Shown: positions 36,236 to 43,677 of the stretch, one piece after another
How the letters are laid out: each line of letters opens with the position of its first letter
Numbering within the stretch: the first letter of the stretch is position 1
DNA from: Natronosalvus caseinilyticus
Lineage (GTDB): Archaea; Halobacteriota; Halobacteria; Halobacteriales; Natrialbaceae
Length of the DNA stretch: 64,000 bases
NCBI RefSeq assembly: GCF_017357105.1
Contig: NZ_CP071596.1
Coordinates: forward strand, 1 to 64,000
Direction: 5' to 3'
The notes under the pieces: model-generated
The model's input: only the letters and a program-made list of their open reading frames with translations
Told to the model about the DNA's origin: nothing
Databases searched by the model: none
Program-made: the position numbers and the translations under genes

Positions 36236-36901
36236 ATGCTTCGGTGGATCCTCGCGCTGTTGCTCATTCCGTTTCTCGACGCCGTGTTGCTCGCCGTCGT
36301 CGTGAGTCAGACGACGTACATCGGCTGGATCGGAATGGTCGCCCTCGTCGTCCTCACCGGTCTGGTCGGCATGTTACTCGTGCGCGCCGAAGGCCGCAGA
36401 ACCCTCCGGAAGACCCAGCGGTCGCTCGCGGAGGGCAAGCCGCCGACCAACCAGCTCCTCGACGGGGCCCTGTTGATCGCCGCCGGCGCGTTCTTGCTCA
36501 CCCCTGGACTGGTGACCGACCTCATCGGCTTCCTGTTCGTGATTCCGCTCACGCGGGTGCCGATTCGCGCCGCGCTCAAGCGGTTCGTCATCGTCCCGTA
36601 CCTCGACAAGAAGAGCGACGGGTTCGCCAGCGGCGTTGCCTGGACGGGCGGGTTCCCTAGAGAGGGATCGACTGGCATCTCGTGGTCCAGCGGCTCTGGG
36701 GTGGACGTGGGGGCCGGGACTGGAACTGGAACTGGAACCGAAACTCGCAGCGACGACGCCACGACGGTCGACCTCGACGAGGACGACTACTCGGTCGATA
36801 CCCGCTCGAGCAGTCGCCAAACCGACTCGAGCGGTCGCCACGTGGGGTTCGACGACGAGGGAGATGACCGGGGCGATCGCGACGACCCCTCCGCTCGCTA
36901 G
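36236..36901 (+). CDS. fxsA: FxsA family membrane protein
   Basis: 221 residues. Seen: three to four hydrophobic segments (LRWILALLLIPFLDAVLLAV, IGMVALVVLTGLVGMLL, LLDGALLIAAGAFLLTPGLV, LIGFLFVIPLTRVPI) with the FxsA-typical LLDGALLIAAGAFLLTPGLVTD region. A long Gly/Thr/Ser and acidic tail follows (from about 145) with a TGTGTGTE tract. In bacteria FxsA interferes with phage exclusion; in archaea the role is unknown. Confidence 0.88.
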   Translation: MLRWILALLLIPFLDAVLLAVVVSQTTYIGWIGMVALVVLTGLVGMLLVRAEGRRTLRKTQRSLAEGKPPTNQLLDGALLIAAGAFLLTPGLVTDLIGFLFVIPLTRVPIRAALKRFVIVPYLDKKSDGFASGVAWTGGFPREGSTGISWSSGSGVDVGAGTGTGTGTETRSDDATTVDLDEDDYSVDTRSSSRQTDSSGRHVGFDDEGDDRGDRDDPSAR

Positions 36902-36931
36902 CGGTTCTCACGGCCCACAGAGAAAGAAACG

Positions 36932-36937
36932 TTTAAA
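36932..36937 (+). promoter_or_regulatory. Box A of the tRNA-Ile gene
   Basis: TTTAAA centred in the palindrome ACGTTTAAACGT, 32-37 bases before the tRNA 5' end; the usual place for an archaeal TATA box. Confidence 0.65.
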
Positions 36938-36968
36938 CGTCCCTCCGCGCAACTCACTGATGCGACGC

Positions 36969-37042
36969 GGGCCAATAGCTCAATCAGGTTGAGCGCCACT
37001 CTGATAAGGTGGAGGCTCTCGGTTCAAATCCGAGTTGGCCCA
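36969..37042 (+). tRNA. tRNA-Ile (GAT)
   Basis: 74 bases. Acceptor GGGCCAA pairs with TTGGCCC, discriminator A. Anticodon arm CCACT-CTGATAA-GGTGG with GAT at 37003-37005. T arm GGTTCAAATCC. No intron and no encoded CCA. A copy of its last 22 bases occurs 118 bases further on. Confidence 0.95.
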
Positions 37043-37159
37043 TGTTCTCGCCGCGAGCAAATTCGCGAGCGGCGGGTACTGGATCCTGCTCGGATTTGAA
37101 TGACGCGAGTCGCAGGCCCGGGAAACGAGCGAAGCGAGCGACCCGGAACGTCTCGAGGG

Positions 37160-37181
37160 GGTTCAAATCCGAGTTGGCCCA
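37160..37181 (+). repeat. Copy of the tRNA-Ile 3' end (attachment-site-like)
   Basis: Identical to the last 22 bases of the tRNA-Ile gene (37021-37042). The flanks right after both copies are also related (TTCTC..GCGA..AAATTCG/CAATTTCG..GAGC..GTAC), so more than the tRNA end was once duplicated. This is the pattern left when elements integrate into tRNA 3' ends. Confidence 0.75.
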
Positions 37182-37606
37182 CTCTTCTCAGCGACCAATT
37201 TCGTGAGCCGAGAGTACGTGCTGCCGTGAGGGTCTTTCGTACGCACCAGCGACCGGGTGATAGCCCAGCGAGTGGTTTCCGTCGTTCGCAACTGGGCATT
37301 ACTCGAGGAGAAGTTTCAGAATTCGTGGCGGAGTCGAAGAATTTTACTCTCCCTTCTTCGGTCCCACCGTGCGGGCTGAAGCGGTCGCAGTCGGCTCCTC
37401 GAGGCGCAGGTATAACGGAACGCACGGTTACCGGTTCGAGCCGTCGAGGAACGATGGTCCCCGTTTTTATCGCGCAACGGTCTGGATAGGAAGATGATTC
37501 CGAACCTCCACGCCTGGTGCACGGTACCACGTGAAAGCTCCACAAATCGCGCTTCACCGTCTATCGAGGCAGCGTTCGATTCACGGCACGGGGGTCGCTT
37601 CGAGCG
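37182..37606. other. Gene-free stretch before the large repeat protein
   Basis: No credible gene seen. Contains a T-rich TATA-like sequence (GTTTTTATCGC, about 37464-37474) and an AT-rich patch (AAGAATTTTACTC). Much of this is probably the long 5' region of the repeat-protein gene plus decayed tRNA-flanking sequence. Confidence 0.45.
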
Positions 37607-40600
37607 ATGAAGCGACTTGTGGCGGCGCTTTTCGTCGGTATGGTCGTGACCGGGCTGATCGTCGGTGCCTCCGGACTGACGCTCGGGAGCGTTCCGCTCG
37701 CCGGTCCAGGAGACGGCGAGACGCGACCCGAATTCCCCGCTGGTGGCGATACAATCGACGTCTCGGAGGACGGTGTCGAACTCGTCGAGTTCGACGAGAC
37801 GCACTCGGGCGCACGACAGGACAGGGAGACCGCCCAGTCCGAGCGAGAGGCGGCCGAGGAGGGTGCCGAGCGAGGGATCGAACTCGCCCAGGCACAGGGT
37901 GTGAACGTCACTCAGGAGCAGCGAGAGGCTACGACATCTGCGGCCGTCAAAGCCGCCGAACAGTACCAGGACGCGACCGTCGAGCAGATTCAGCGCGCCG
38001 CAACGGGGGCGGTTCACGGCGCGTTGCTCCAGCATCAGGCGGTCAACGTTACGCAGTTACAGTCGGCCGTGACCGGCAGCGCGGACGGTGCGCTGAGCCA
38101 GCACCAGTCGGCCAACGTGACGCAGATGCAGAACGCGGCGTGGGGTGGGGCCCACGGCGCGCTCGACCAGTACCAGTCGGTGACGGTCGAGCAGATCCAG
38201 TACGCGGCCCGCGGCGCCGCGGCAGGCGCCGCACGCGAGGCCGGCGAGAAGGAGGTCGGTCACGTCGGCGTGATACAGGAGGCGGCCCAGGGTGCGGCCC
38301 ACGGGGCGCTCGAGGCCACGAAGAAGCAGAAGCACCCCTCCCGACAGCACGTCGTCCAGCGCCAAGAGATAACCGTCGAGCAAATTCAACACGCGGCGGC
38401 GGGGGCGGCGGCAGGTGTCGTCGACGGGCATCAGGAACAGCGCGTCAGGGTCGAGCAGCGACAGCACGCGACGATCAAGCAGGTCCAGACGGCCGCATTG
38501 GGCGCCGCGAAGGGCGCGCTCGTCCAGAAACAACGGGTCAGCGTCGAGCAGACGCAGGTCGCCGCACGCGGCGCTGCGAAGGGTGCGCTGTCGATTACAC
38601 AAATCCAGCGGGTAGAGATCACGCAGATCCAGGCGGCCGCGACCGGTGCCGCGACGGGCGCGATCTACCAGAGCCAGGAGGCGACGATCGAACAGATCCA
38701 GGCGGCGGCGATCGGCGCAGCGAGGGGAACGATCGTCCAGAAACAGGCAGTCCACGTGACGCAGATCCAGTACGCCGCTCGCGGCGCCGCGATGGGTGCC
38801 GTCGAATCCGCGATCCAGTACCAGAGCGTCACCGTGGCGCAGATCCAGGCCGCGGCGATGGGGGCCGGGAAAGGCGCCGTCGAACAGACCCAGTCGGTGC
38901 GCGTACAGCAGGTACAGTCGATCGCCCGCGGCGCGACGAAGGGCGTCCTGTCGGTCGCCCAGGAACAGCGCGTGACGATCCTTCAGATACAGAAGGCGGC
39001 CGAAGTAACGTGTCAGTCGGTCTCGAAGGAGGTCCAGACCCAGCGGGTCACCGTCGAGCAGGTTCAGCGGATCAGCGAACGTACTGCCATGGACACGACC
39101 CAGCAGACGGTCGATGATGACCTCAACCGCGAGGTCGACATCCGCGAGCGCGCGGAGGCGAGCGCGGTCGATAGAACCGCCGAAGAAGAGCCTGCGGAGG
39201 GGGAGGCGACAGTGAGCACCATCGGTCAGACGATCGACGGGGAGACGGTCACGATCGACGATGTGACGCTCTCGGAGGGCGGGTTCGTCGCCGTTCACGA
39301 CGCAAGGTGGTTGGAAGGCGAACGCGCCGACAGCGTGATCGGCGTCTCCGAGTACCTCGAGCCCGGCGAGCACGAATCGGTGACCGTTACCCTGTTCGAG
39401 GACGCTCCAGGGGCCGAGTACGAAGTCGACGCGCTCGAGGCAGGCGAGCACTCGCTCTTCGTCGTCCCGTATCGCGACGGCGACGACGACCAGGAGTTCG
39501 ATTGGATCGACACCGACGACGGGGCAGATCCGCCGTACGTCCGGCAGGGCGGCGAACCGGTGGTGGCATCGATCGAGGCGACGGTCGCCGAGGAACGGTC
39601 CGCCGACCTCGAGGTCACTGACCAGGCCGGGGACGGGGAAACGGTGACCGTCGAGCGCGCGACGGCAAACGTCGAGTTCTACGTCGAGGCGAGCAACGGC
39701 GACCGGGTCGTTCAGAGCGAGGGCTTCGGGGCGAACGAGACCGCCGCCAATCTGACGCTCGACCTGGACCCGCCGCTCGGGGAGGCTACCGACCTCGAGG
39801 TGACGATCCGTGCCGTCGAGGACGGTGAGGGACTCGAGTCGGCGGAACTCGAATACGAAGTCGACGCCGCCGTCGCCGATGAACCGGCGGAGGCGACGGC
39901 GAGCCTGAACGTTTCAGACCAGACCGGCGACGGGGGGACCCTCGTCGTCGAAAACGTCACGGCAACCGTCGACTTCTTCGTCGAGGGTCGTTACGACGAT
40001 GAGGTAGTGCAAAGCGAATCGTTCGACGCCGACGAGGTCGTCGAGAACCTGACGCTCGAACTCGAACCGCCCCTCGAGGAGACCAGCGACGTCGAGGTCG
40101 CCGTCAGAGCCGATGACGACGATTCGGAACTGACGGTTCAGACGATCGAGTACGTTCTCGAGGTCCCGGTGGCATTCCTCGATTGTACCACGCTCGAGGT
40201 CCGGGACGCGGCCGCGTTTGATGGGGCCTCGCTACGCGTTTCGTATCTGGAGGGCCCCTTCACAGGCGACGAGATCGATCTCGAGAGCGACGACCTCGCG
40301 GAGACGGTCGACGGCTCGATCGAAGACGGGGCCGTCCTCTCGACGGCCGATCTGTACCCCTTCAGCGAGTTCACCCACTACGTCGAGTTCGCGTCCTTCG
40401 CCGAAGCCGACGACGAGAACGTCGTCGAGAATCCGAACCCGGCGACCGTCGAGGACTGTCAGGAGCTCGGCTTCGGCGAGCGTCCGACCGCCGACGTCGC
40501 GTTCGCCGACCAGGAGACCGACGGAACGAGCGCGACCGTCGACGCCGTGTCCCTCTCGGAAGGCGGCTTCGTCGCCCTCTACGAGGCGGGAGCGCCGGTC

Positions 40601-41569
40601 GAGAACGAGACCGTTCTCGGCGTCTCCGAGTACCTCGAGCCCGGCGAGCACGAGAACGTCACCGTCGACATCGAGGAATCGATCGACGAGGACCGGACGC
40701 TCGTCACGGTCGTCCACCGCGACCTGACCGGCGACGGCCAGTTTACGTTCGAGAGCGTCGAGACGATCGGCGTCCACGACGGCCCCTACCTCGACGAGGA
40801 CGGCGATCCCGTCGCCGACGAGGCCGAGCTCCTCCTCTCGGCCGAGTTCGCCGTCTCGATCGCCGACGCGCCCGAAACCGTCGAGTCCGACCAGCCGATC
40901 GAACTATCCGTCGAGGTGGAGAATCGCGGCGCCGGCCCCGGCGAGGCGCCCGTGGTGATCGACGTCGGCGCGCAGGAGGCGGTCGTCGGCGAGTCCGTCG
41001 CTCTCTCGCCCGGCGAGACGACGACGCTCACGGTGGCCGTCGACCCACCGGCAGACGCCGTCGGCGAACTCGAGCTGACAGTTCGCGTCGACGACCCAGA
41101 CGTGGCCGCGCCCGAGGAGGGAAGCGATTCGGTGACCGTCACCGTCGAGGAGGCCGGCGAACCGGCGTTCGAGGTGACGGCCCTCGACGCGCCCGAAACC
41201 GTCGAGGCGGGCGAGTTCATCGAGGTCGCTGCGGAGGTAACGAACGTCGGCGAGGCCCCCGGTGAAGCCGAAGTGGTGTTCGACATCGGCGGCTTCGACG
41301 CCGCTACCGATTTCGTCTCGCTCTCTCCCGACGAAACGGCGACGCTCGTCGTCACCGTCGAGACCGGCCCGGGCGACGTCGGCGACCTCGAGATCGGGGT
41401 TCGCACGGCCGACGACCGGACGTCGACGACCGTCGAGGTGATCGGGTCTTCGAACGAGGACGACCAGCAGGGCGCTCGAGCGGGACCGACGGCTGGGACG
41501 AATCCGGCAGTCTCGGCGTCCGCGTACGTACCGAGCTATCTGATCTCGGTCGATCGAGTGGACTCGTAG
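37607..41569 (+). CDS. 1320-residue secreted protein with Gln/Ala/Gly 23-25 residue repeats, DUF7282-like and CARDB-like modules
   Basis: N-terminal signal (KRLVAALFVGMVVTGLIVGA), an acidic linker, then about 16 tandem units (residues about 99-500) with consensus V-x-V-E/T-Q-I-Q-x-A-A-x-G-A-A-x-G-A-L-x-Q-x-Q; units 6, 8 and 9 carry insertions. Next are a DUF7282-like domain (SEGGFVAVHD to the SEYLEPGEHESVTV region, about 535-660), two related beta modules (about 665-850), a two-Cys module (LDCTTLEV and VEDCQELGF), a second DUF7282-like domain (about 965-1080) and two CARDB-like Ig modules (about 1085-1270). No C-terminal PGF motif or membrane anchor is visible. Several N-x-T sequons lie in the repeats, so N-glycosylation is possible. 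Probably a released or cell-surface fibrous protein; function unknown. Confidence 0.85.
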   Translation: MKRLVAALFVGMVVTGLIVGASGLTLGSVPLAGPGDGETRPEFPAGGDTIDVSEDGVELVEFDETHSGARQDRETAQSEREAAEEGAERGIELAQAQGVNVTQEQREATTSAAVKAAEQYQDATVEQIQRAATGAVHGALLQHQAVNVTQLQSAVTGSADGALSQHQSANVTQMQNAAWGGAHGALDQYQSVTVEQIQYAARGAAAGAAREAGEKEVGHVGVIQEAAQGAAHGALEATKKQKHPSRQHVVQRQEITVEQIQHAAAGAAAGVVDGHQEQRVRVEQRQHATIKQVQTAALGAAKGALVQKQRVSVEQTQVAARGAAKGALSITQIQRVEITQIQAAATGAATGAIYQSQEATIEQIQAAAIGAARGTIVQKQAVHVTQIQYAARGAAMGAVESAIQYQSVTVAQIQAAAMGAGKGAVEQTQSVRVQQVQSIARGATKGVLSVAQEQRVTILQIQKAAEVTCQSVSKEVQTQRVTVEQVQRISERTAMDTTQQTVDDDLNREVDIRERAEASAVDRTAEEEPAEGEATVSTIGQTIDGETVTIDDVTLSEGGFVAVHDARWLEGERADSVIGVSEYLEPGEHESVTVTLFEDAPGAEYEVDALEAGEHSLFVVPYRDGDDDQEFDWIDTDDGADPPYVRQGGEPVVASIEATVAEERSADLEVTDQAGDGETVTVERATANVEFYVEASNGDRVVQSEGFGANETAANLTLDLDPPLGEATDLEVTIRAVEDGEGLESAELEYEVDAAVADEPAEATASLNVSDQTGDGGTLVVENVTATVDFFVEGRYDDEVVQSESFDADEVVENLTLELEPPLEETSDVEVAVRADDDDSELTVQTIEYVLEVPVAFLDCTTLEVRDAAAFDGASLRVSYLEGPFTGDEIDLESDDLAETVDGSIEDGAVLSTADLYPFSEFTHYVEFASFAEADDENVVENPNPATVEDCQELGFGERPTADVAFADQETDGTSATVDAVSLSEGGFVALYEAGAPVENETVLGVSEYLEPGEHENVTVDIEESIDEDRTLVTVVHRDLTGDGQFTFESVETIGVHDGPYLDEDGDPVADEAELLLSAEFAVSIADAPETVESDQPIELSVEVENRGAGPGEAPVVIDVGAQEAVVGESVALSPGETTTLTVAVDPPADAVGELELTVRVDDPDVAAPEEGSDSVTVTVEEAGEPAFEVTALDAPETVEAGEFIEVAAEVTNVGEAPGEAEVVFDIGGFDAATDFVSLSPDETATLVVTVETGPGDVGDLEIGVRTADDRTSTTVEVIGSSNEDDQQGARAGPTAGTNPAVSASAYVPSYLISVDRVDS
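37901..39110 (+). repeat. Coding tandem repeat, about 16 units of 69-75 bases
   Basis: Units are degenerate at DNA level and conserved at protein level, with spacing kept in frame. The conserved residues are the alternating V/Q strand (VTVEQIQ) and the small-residue helix (AARGAAKGAL). Confidence 0.85.
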
Positions 41570-41668
41570 CCGCCCGAAACCACCGGTCGTAGCGCTCGAG
41601 GGACGTCAATGCTCGATCGATCTTATGATTTTACCGAATTGTGCAGAGACAGCGACCGTCGTGTCCGC

Positions 41669-42025
41669 TTACGGTGCGCCTGTAACAACCATCAGCGAAT
41701 CGTCCGCGGTAAACTCGAGTTCGCGCGTCGTCTCTGGATCGACGCGAACGGCGTCACCGGACGCGAGGTCCACCTGGTTGCCGTCGATCTGGATGGTCGC
41801 CGCGCCCTCGAGCAACAGGTACACTTCCTCCTGGCCGTCGTCCTCGTGATCGTGTTCCAGGCCGTCCCAGCCCTCGTCGGCTTCGATGACGGTTAGCCCG
41901 TGGGTCTCGCAGTCGAGGGCGTCCCGAAGGAAGGACATACCCGGCACGCGCGGTTCGACATCCTCGTACGAGATTGCGTCGTACCCCGTGACATCCTCCT
42001 CGCCGTTGACGGCGAGGCTTCCCAC
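41669..42025 (-). CDS. Cupin-domain protein with an N-terminus derived from a TnpB-element end
   Basis: Single-domain cupin of 118 residues: HDHEDDGQEEVYLLLEG (motif 1) and DAVRVDPETTRELEF (motif 2), so a small metal-binding beta barrel of unknown substrate. The native part seems to begin near TGYDAISYEDVEPRVPG. The codons before it (GTG start at 42025, giving MGSLAVNGEEDV) lie inside the right-end hairpin of the neighbouring TnpB element. A start at the in-frame ATG of MSFLRDALD is the alternative if the native start was lost. Confidence 0.78.
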   Translation of the reverse strand: MGSLAVNGEEDVTGYDAISYEDVEPRVPGMSFLRDALDCETHGLTVIEADEGWDGLEHDHEDDGQEEVYLLLEGAATIQIDGNQVDLASGDAVRVDPETTRELEFTADDSLMVVTGAP

Positions 42026-42150
42026 GCATGGGGAATACCAGTTAGTCGTCGTCTCCAGAACCTTCGATTCTGGTGGGCTGCACGAGACTCTTAGTCTCGT
42101 GAACGCTGGCAGAGGGTTTCGACTCTTCGTAGGCCGTGAGCGTCATCTGC
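41989..42150 (-). ncRNA. Candidate omega (guide) RNA of the TnpB element
   Basis: IS200/IS605 TnpB proteins use an RNA from the 3' end of tnpB and the right end of the element. Here the minus strand holds the tnpB 3' end followed by a hairpin of 8 bp with a 4-base loop (41998-42017) that ends at about 41989. The guide would continue into the cupin gene. Extent is an estimate. Confidence 0.4.
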
Positions 42151-43353
42151 GCTGGTATGCTCTGCTCACAGTGAGTCGTGGCGGTGTCACAACCGCGCCC
42201 GTCCCGAGGCGAGTCATCGCGCTCCGCCTTGTCAAGCGGGACGCTCTCTCCCCACGGGTCAACCCGCCGTGCGATATTCGCGGAAGCGTTGATGTCGGCC
42301 TGAAACGTCGAAACGTGGCAGTCGTCGTGCGGACACCGGAACTCGGCCTGGGAGTCCCGCCGACCGATACGGTGGCACGAGTGGCACGTCTTCGAGGTGT
42401 ACGCCGGATTCACGTACTCGACTGGGATGCCTGCTTCCGTCGCCTTGTCCTCGATACGCCCTTGCAGTCGGGCGAACGCCCACGAGTGAAGCCGACGGTT
42501 CATGTACTTCCCGTAGTCGAGCCGTTCGCGGATGTACGTCAAGTCCTCCATCACCAACACCGGGCTCTCGAACTGTTTGGCGTACTCGACGGCCTGTCGA
42601 GACGCCTTTTCCACGATGTCGGTGAGCGCGTTCTGGTAATGTGAGGAGCGGTCGTCGGTACGCCACTCGGATGTGTCACGCTCTTGGAGGCGTTTCAGGG
42701 TGGTGTGCATCGCTTTGCGGAGATGCTTTGCTCTGCTTCCGCTACGCACGAACGGGTCAGTTGGAGAACCGTCCTTGAGGGCACAGCCCGTGATGAGGGC
42801 AGTCTCTCCGATGTCTAAGCCGATGTGCGTGGCGTCACCGTCCGTCGCTGGTTCTTTGACCAGGTACTCGACGGTGACGTGCAGTACCCAGCTCTTCCGA
42901 TGCTTCTGAAGCCGTATCTCGCCCGCCCTTCGCGTCCTCCGATACGAGGGCGTGCCAGAGGTCCTCCTGTTCAGGGTTGATGCGAAGCGGAATCCAAAAG
43001 TACGTTCCCCGACCGGGACGGGGAACCCACCACGTGAACTCGTAGTGACGTTCTTCGGAGTGGTCGAACGTCGCGGCTTGGTTCGTGAGGCGTATCGGGT
43101 GTTCGTCGTCCAATTCCTTCGCGTTGTACGTCTTGTGGAGTTTCGGGACGTAGTTGCAGAGGGCGGCTTTGGCCTGATACGGCAGGTCGTAGGGCGTCAC
43201 GATGTCACTCACCGCCGACATGGTACTCGCCCCAGCGTCGAACGCCTCTTGCAGACCGTCACGATACGTGTTGAGCAGGTCGTTGAGTTTCGACTGCTTG
43301 TGCGTGGTCGGTGGGGAAAACGTCGCTTGAAGCGTCTTAGTTATCGTCGTCAC
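42042..43353 (-). pseudogene. tnpB: TnpB RNA-guided nuclease, one-base frameshift
   Basis: Starts GTG at 43353. The N-terminal part (142 codons to DLWHALVSEDAK) and the rest (AGEIRLQKHRKSWVLHVTV onward) are joined by removing one G from GGG near 42920-42929. Repaired length is about 436 residues. RuvC residues: Asp in GLDIGET (about 180), Glu in VMEDLTY (about 269), Asp in QADINASANIA (about 353); zinc finger Cys at about 323, 326, 340 and 345. All catalytic parts are intact apart from the shift. Either a recent mutation or a homopolymer read error. Confidence 0.88.
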
Positions 43354-43480
43354 TGGCGTCTAACCCTTTCTCGATTAGTTCGGCGTAGGCACGAGGATGT
43401 CGGATGCCATTGTCGCGGGCGTACTCTTTCACCCGCTCGTGGAGGTCGTTCCCTCGCTCCATATCGATTTCAGTTCGCAC
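43337..43480 (-). CDS. Small ribbon-helix-helix protein in front of tnpB
   Basis: 47 residues from the GTG at 43480 (MRTEIDMERGNDLHERVKEY...); ATG at 43462 is possible. Pattern: beta strand RTEIDM, helix LHERVKEYARDNG, helix PRAYAELIEKGLDA, the RHH fold of small DNA-binding repressors. Its stop lies inside the tnpB start region: the two frames overlap by 17 bases, so they are transcribed together. A role in limiting expression of the element is inference. Too short for usual ORF cut-offs. Confidence 0.7.
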   Translation of the reverse strand: MRTEIDMERGNDLHERVKEYARDNGIRHPRAYAELIEKGLDASDDDN

Positions 43481-43677
43481 AACTCTTTGAACGTTTTCTT
43501 GGTGCTAATAACTTCTGTTTGGAATTCAGGCTGCTGTAAACGGTGGGTTGCGTAGTCAAGTGACGCGATTCACGCCCGCTGTGAACGGCGGGATTCTCTC
43601 GCTGTTCAAAGATAGGAGAATTCTCGCACTCGTCGCCTATGAAACCACGCGAAGCGGAACGTGACTGCCGACACCCG

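Larger units (their letters stand above)
41989..43600 (-). mobile_element. IS200/IS605 (IS1341-type) element with tnpB only
   Basis: Runs on the minus strand from a left end near 43600 (hairpin CCCGCCGTTCACAGCGGG) through a small RHH gene and tnpB to the right-end hairpin CCTCGCCGTTGACGGCGAGG and GGATGTCA. No tnpA is present. No target duplication is seen, as expected for the family. The left boundary is approximate. Confidence 0.8.

Noticed and set aside
37901-39110. CRISPR-like periodicity of the repeat region
   Set aside because: Units are coding, directly joined without unique spacers, and diverge at third positions; no cas genes are near. No CRISPR array was seen in the window.
37531-39451. 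Arg-rich and Leu/Arg-rich frames over the repeat protein (both strands)
   Set aside because: They repeat only because the true gene repeats; the plus frame from 37607 alone has a signal peptide and domain structure.
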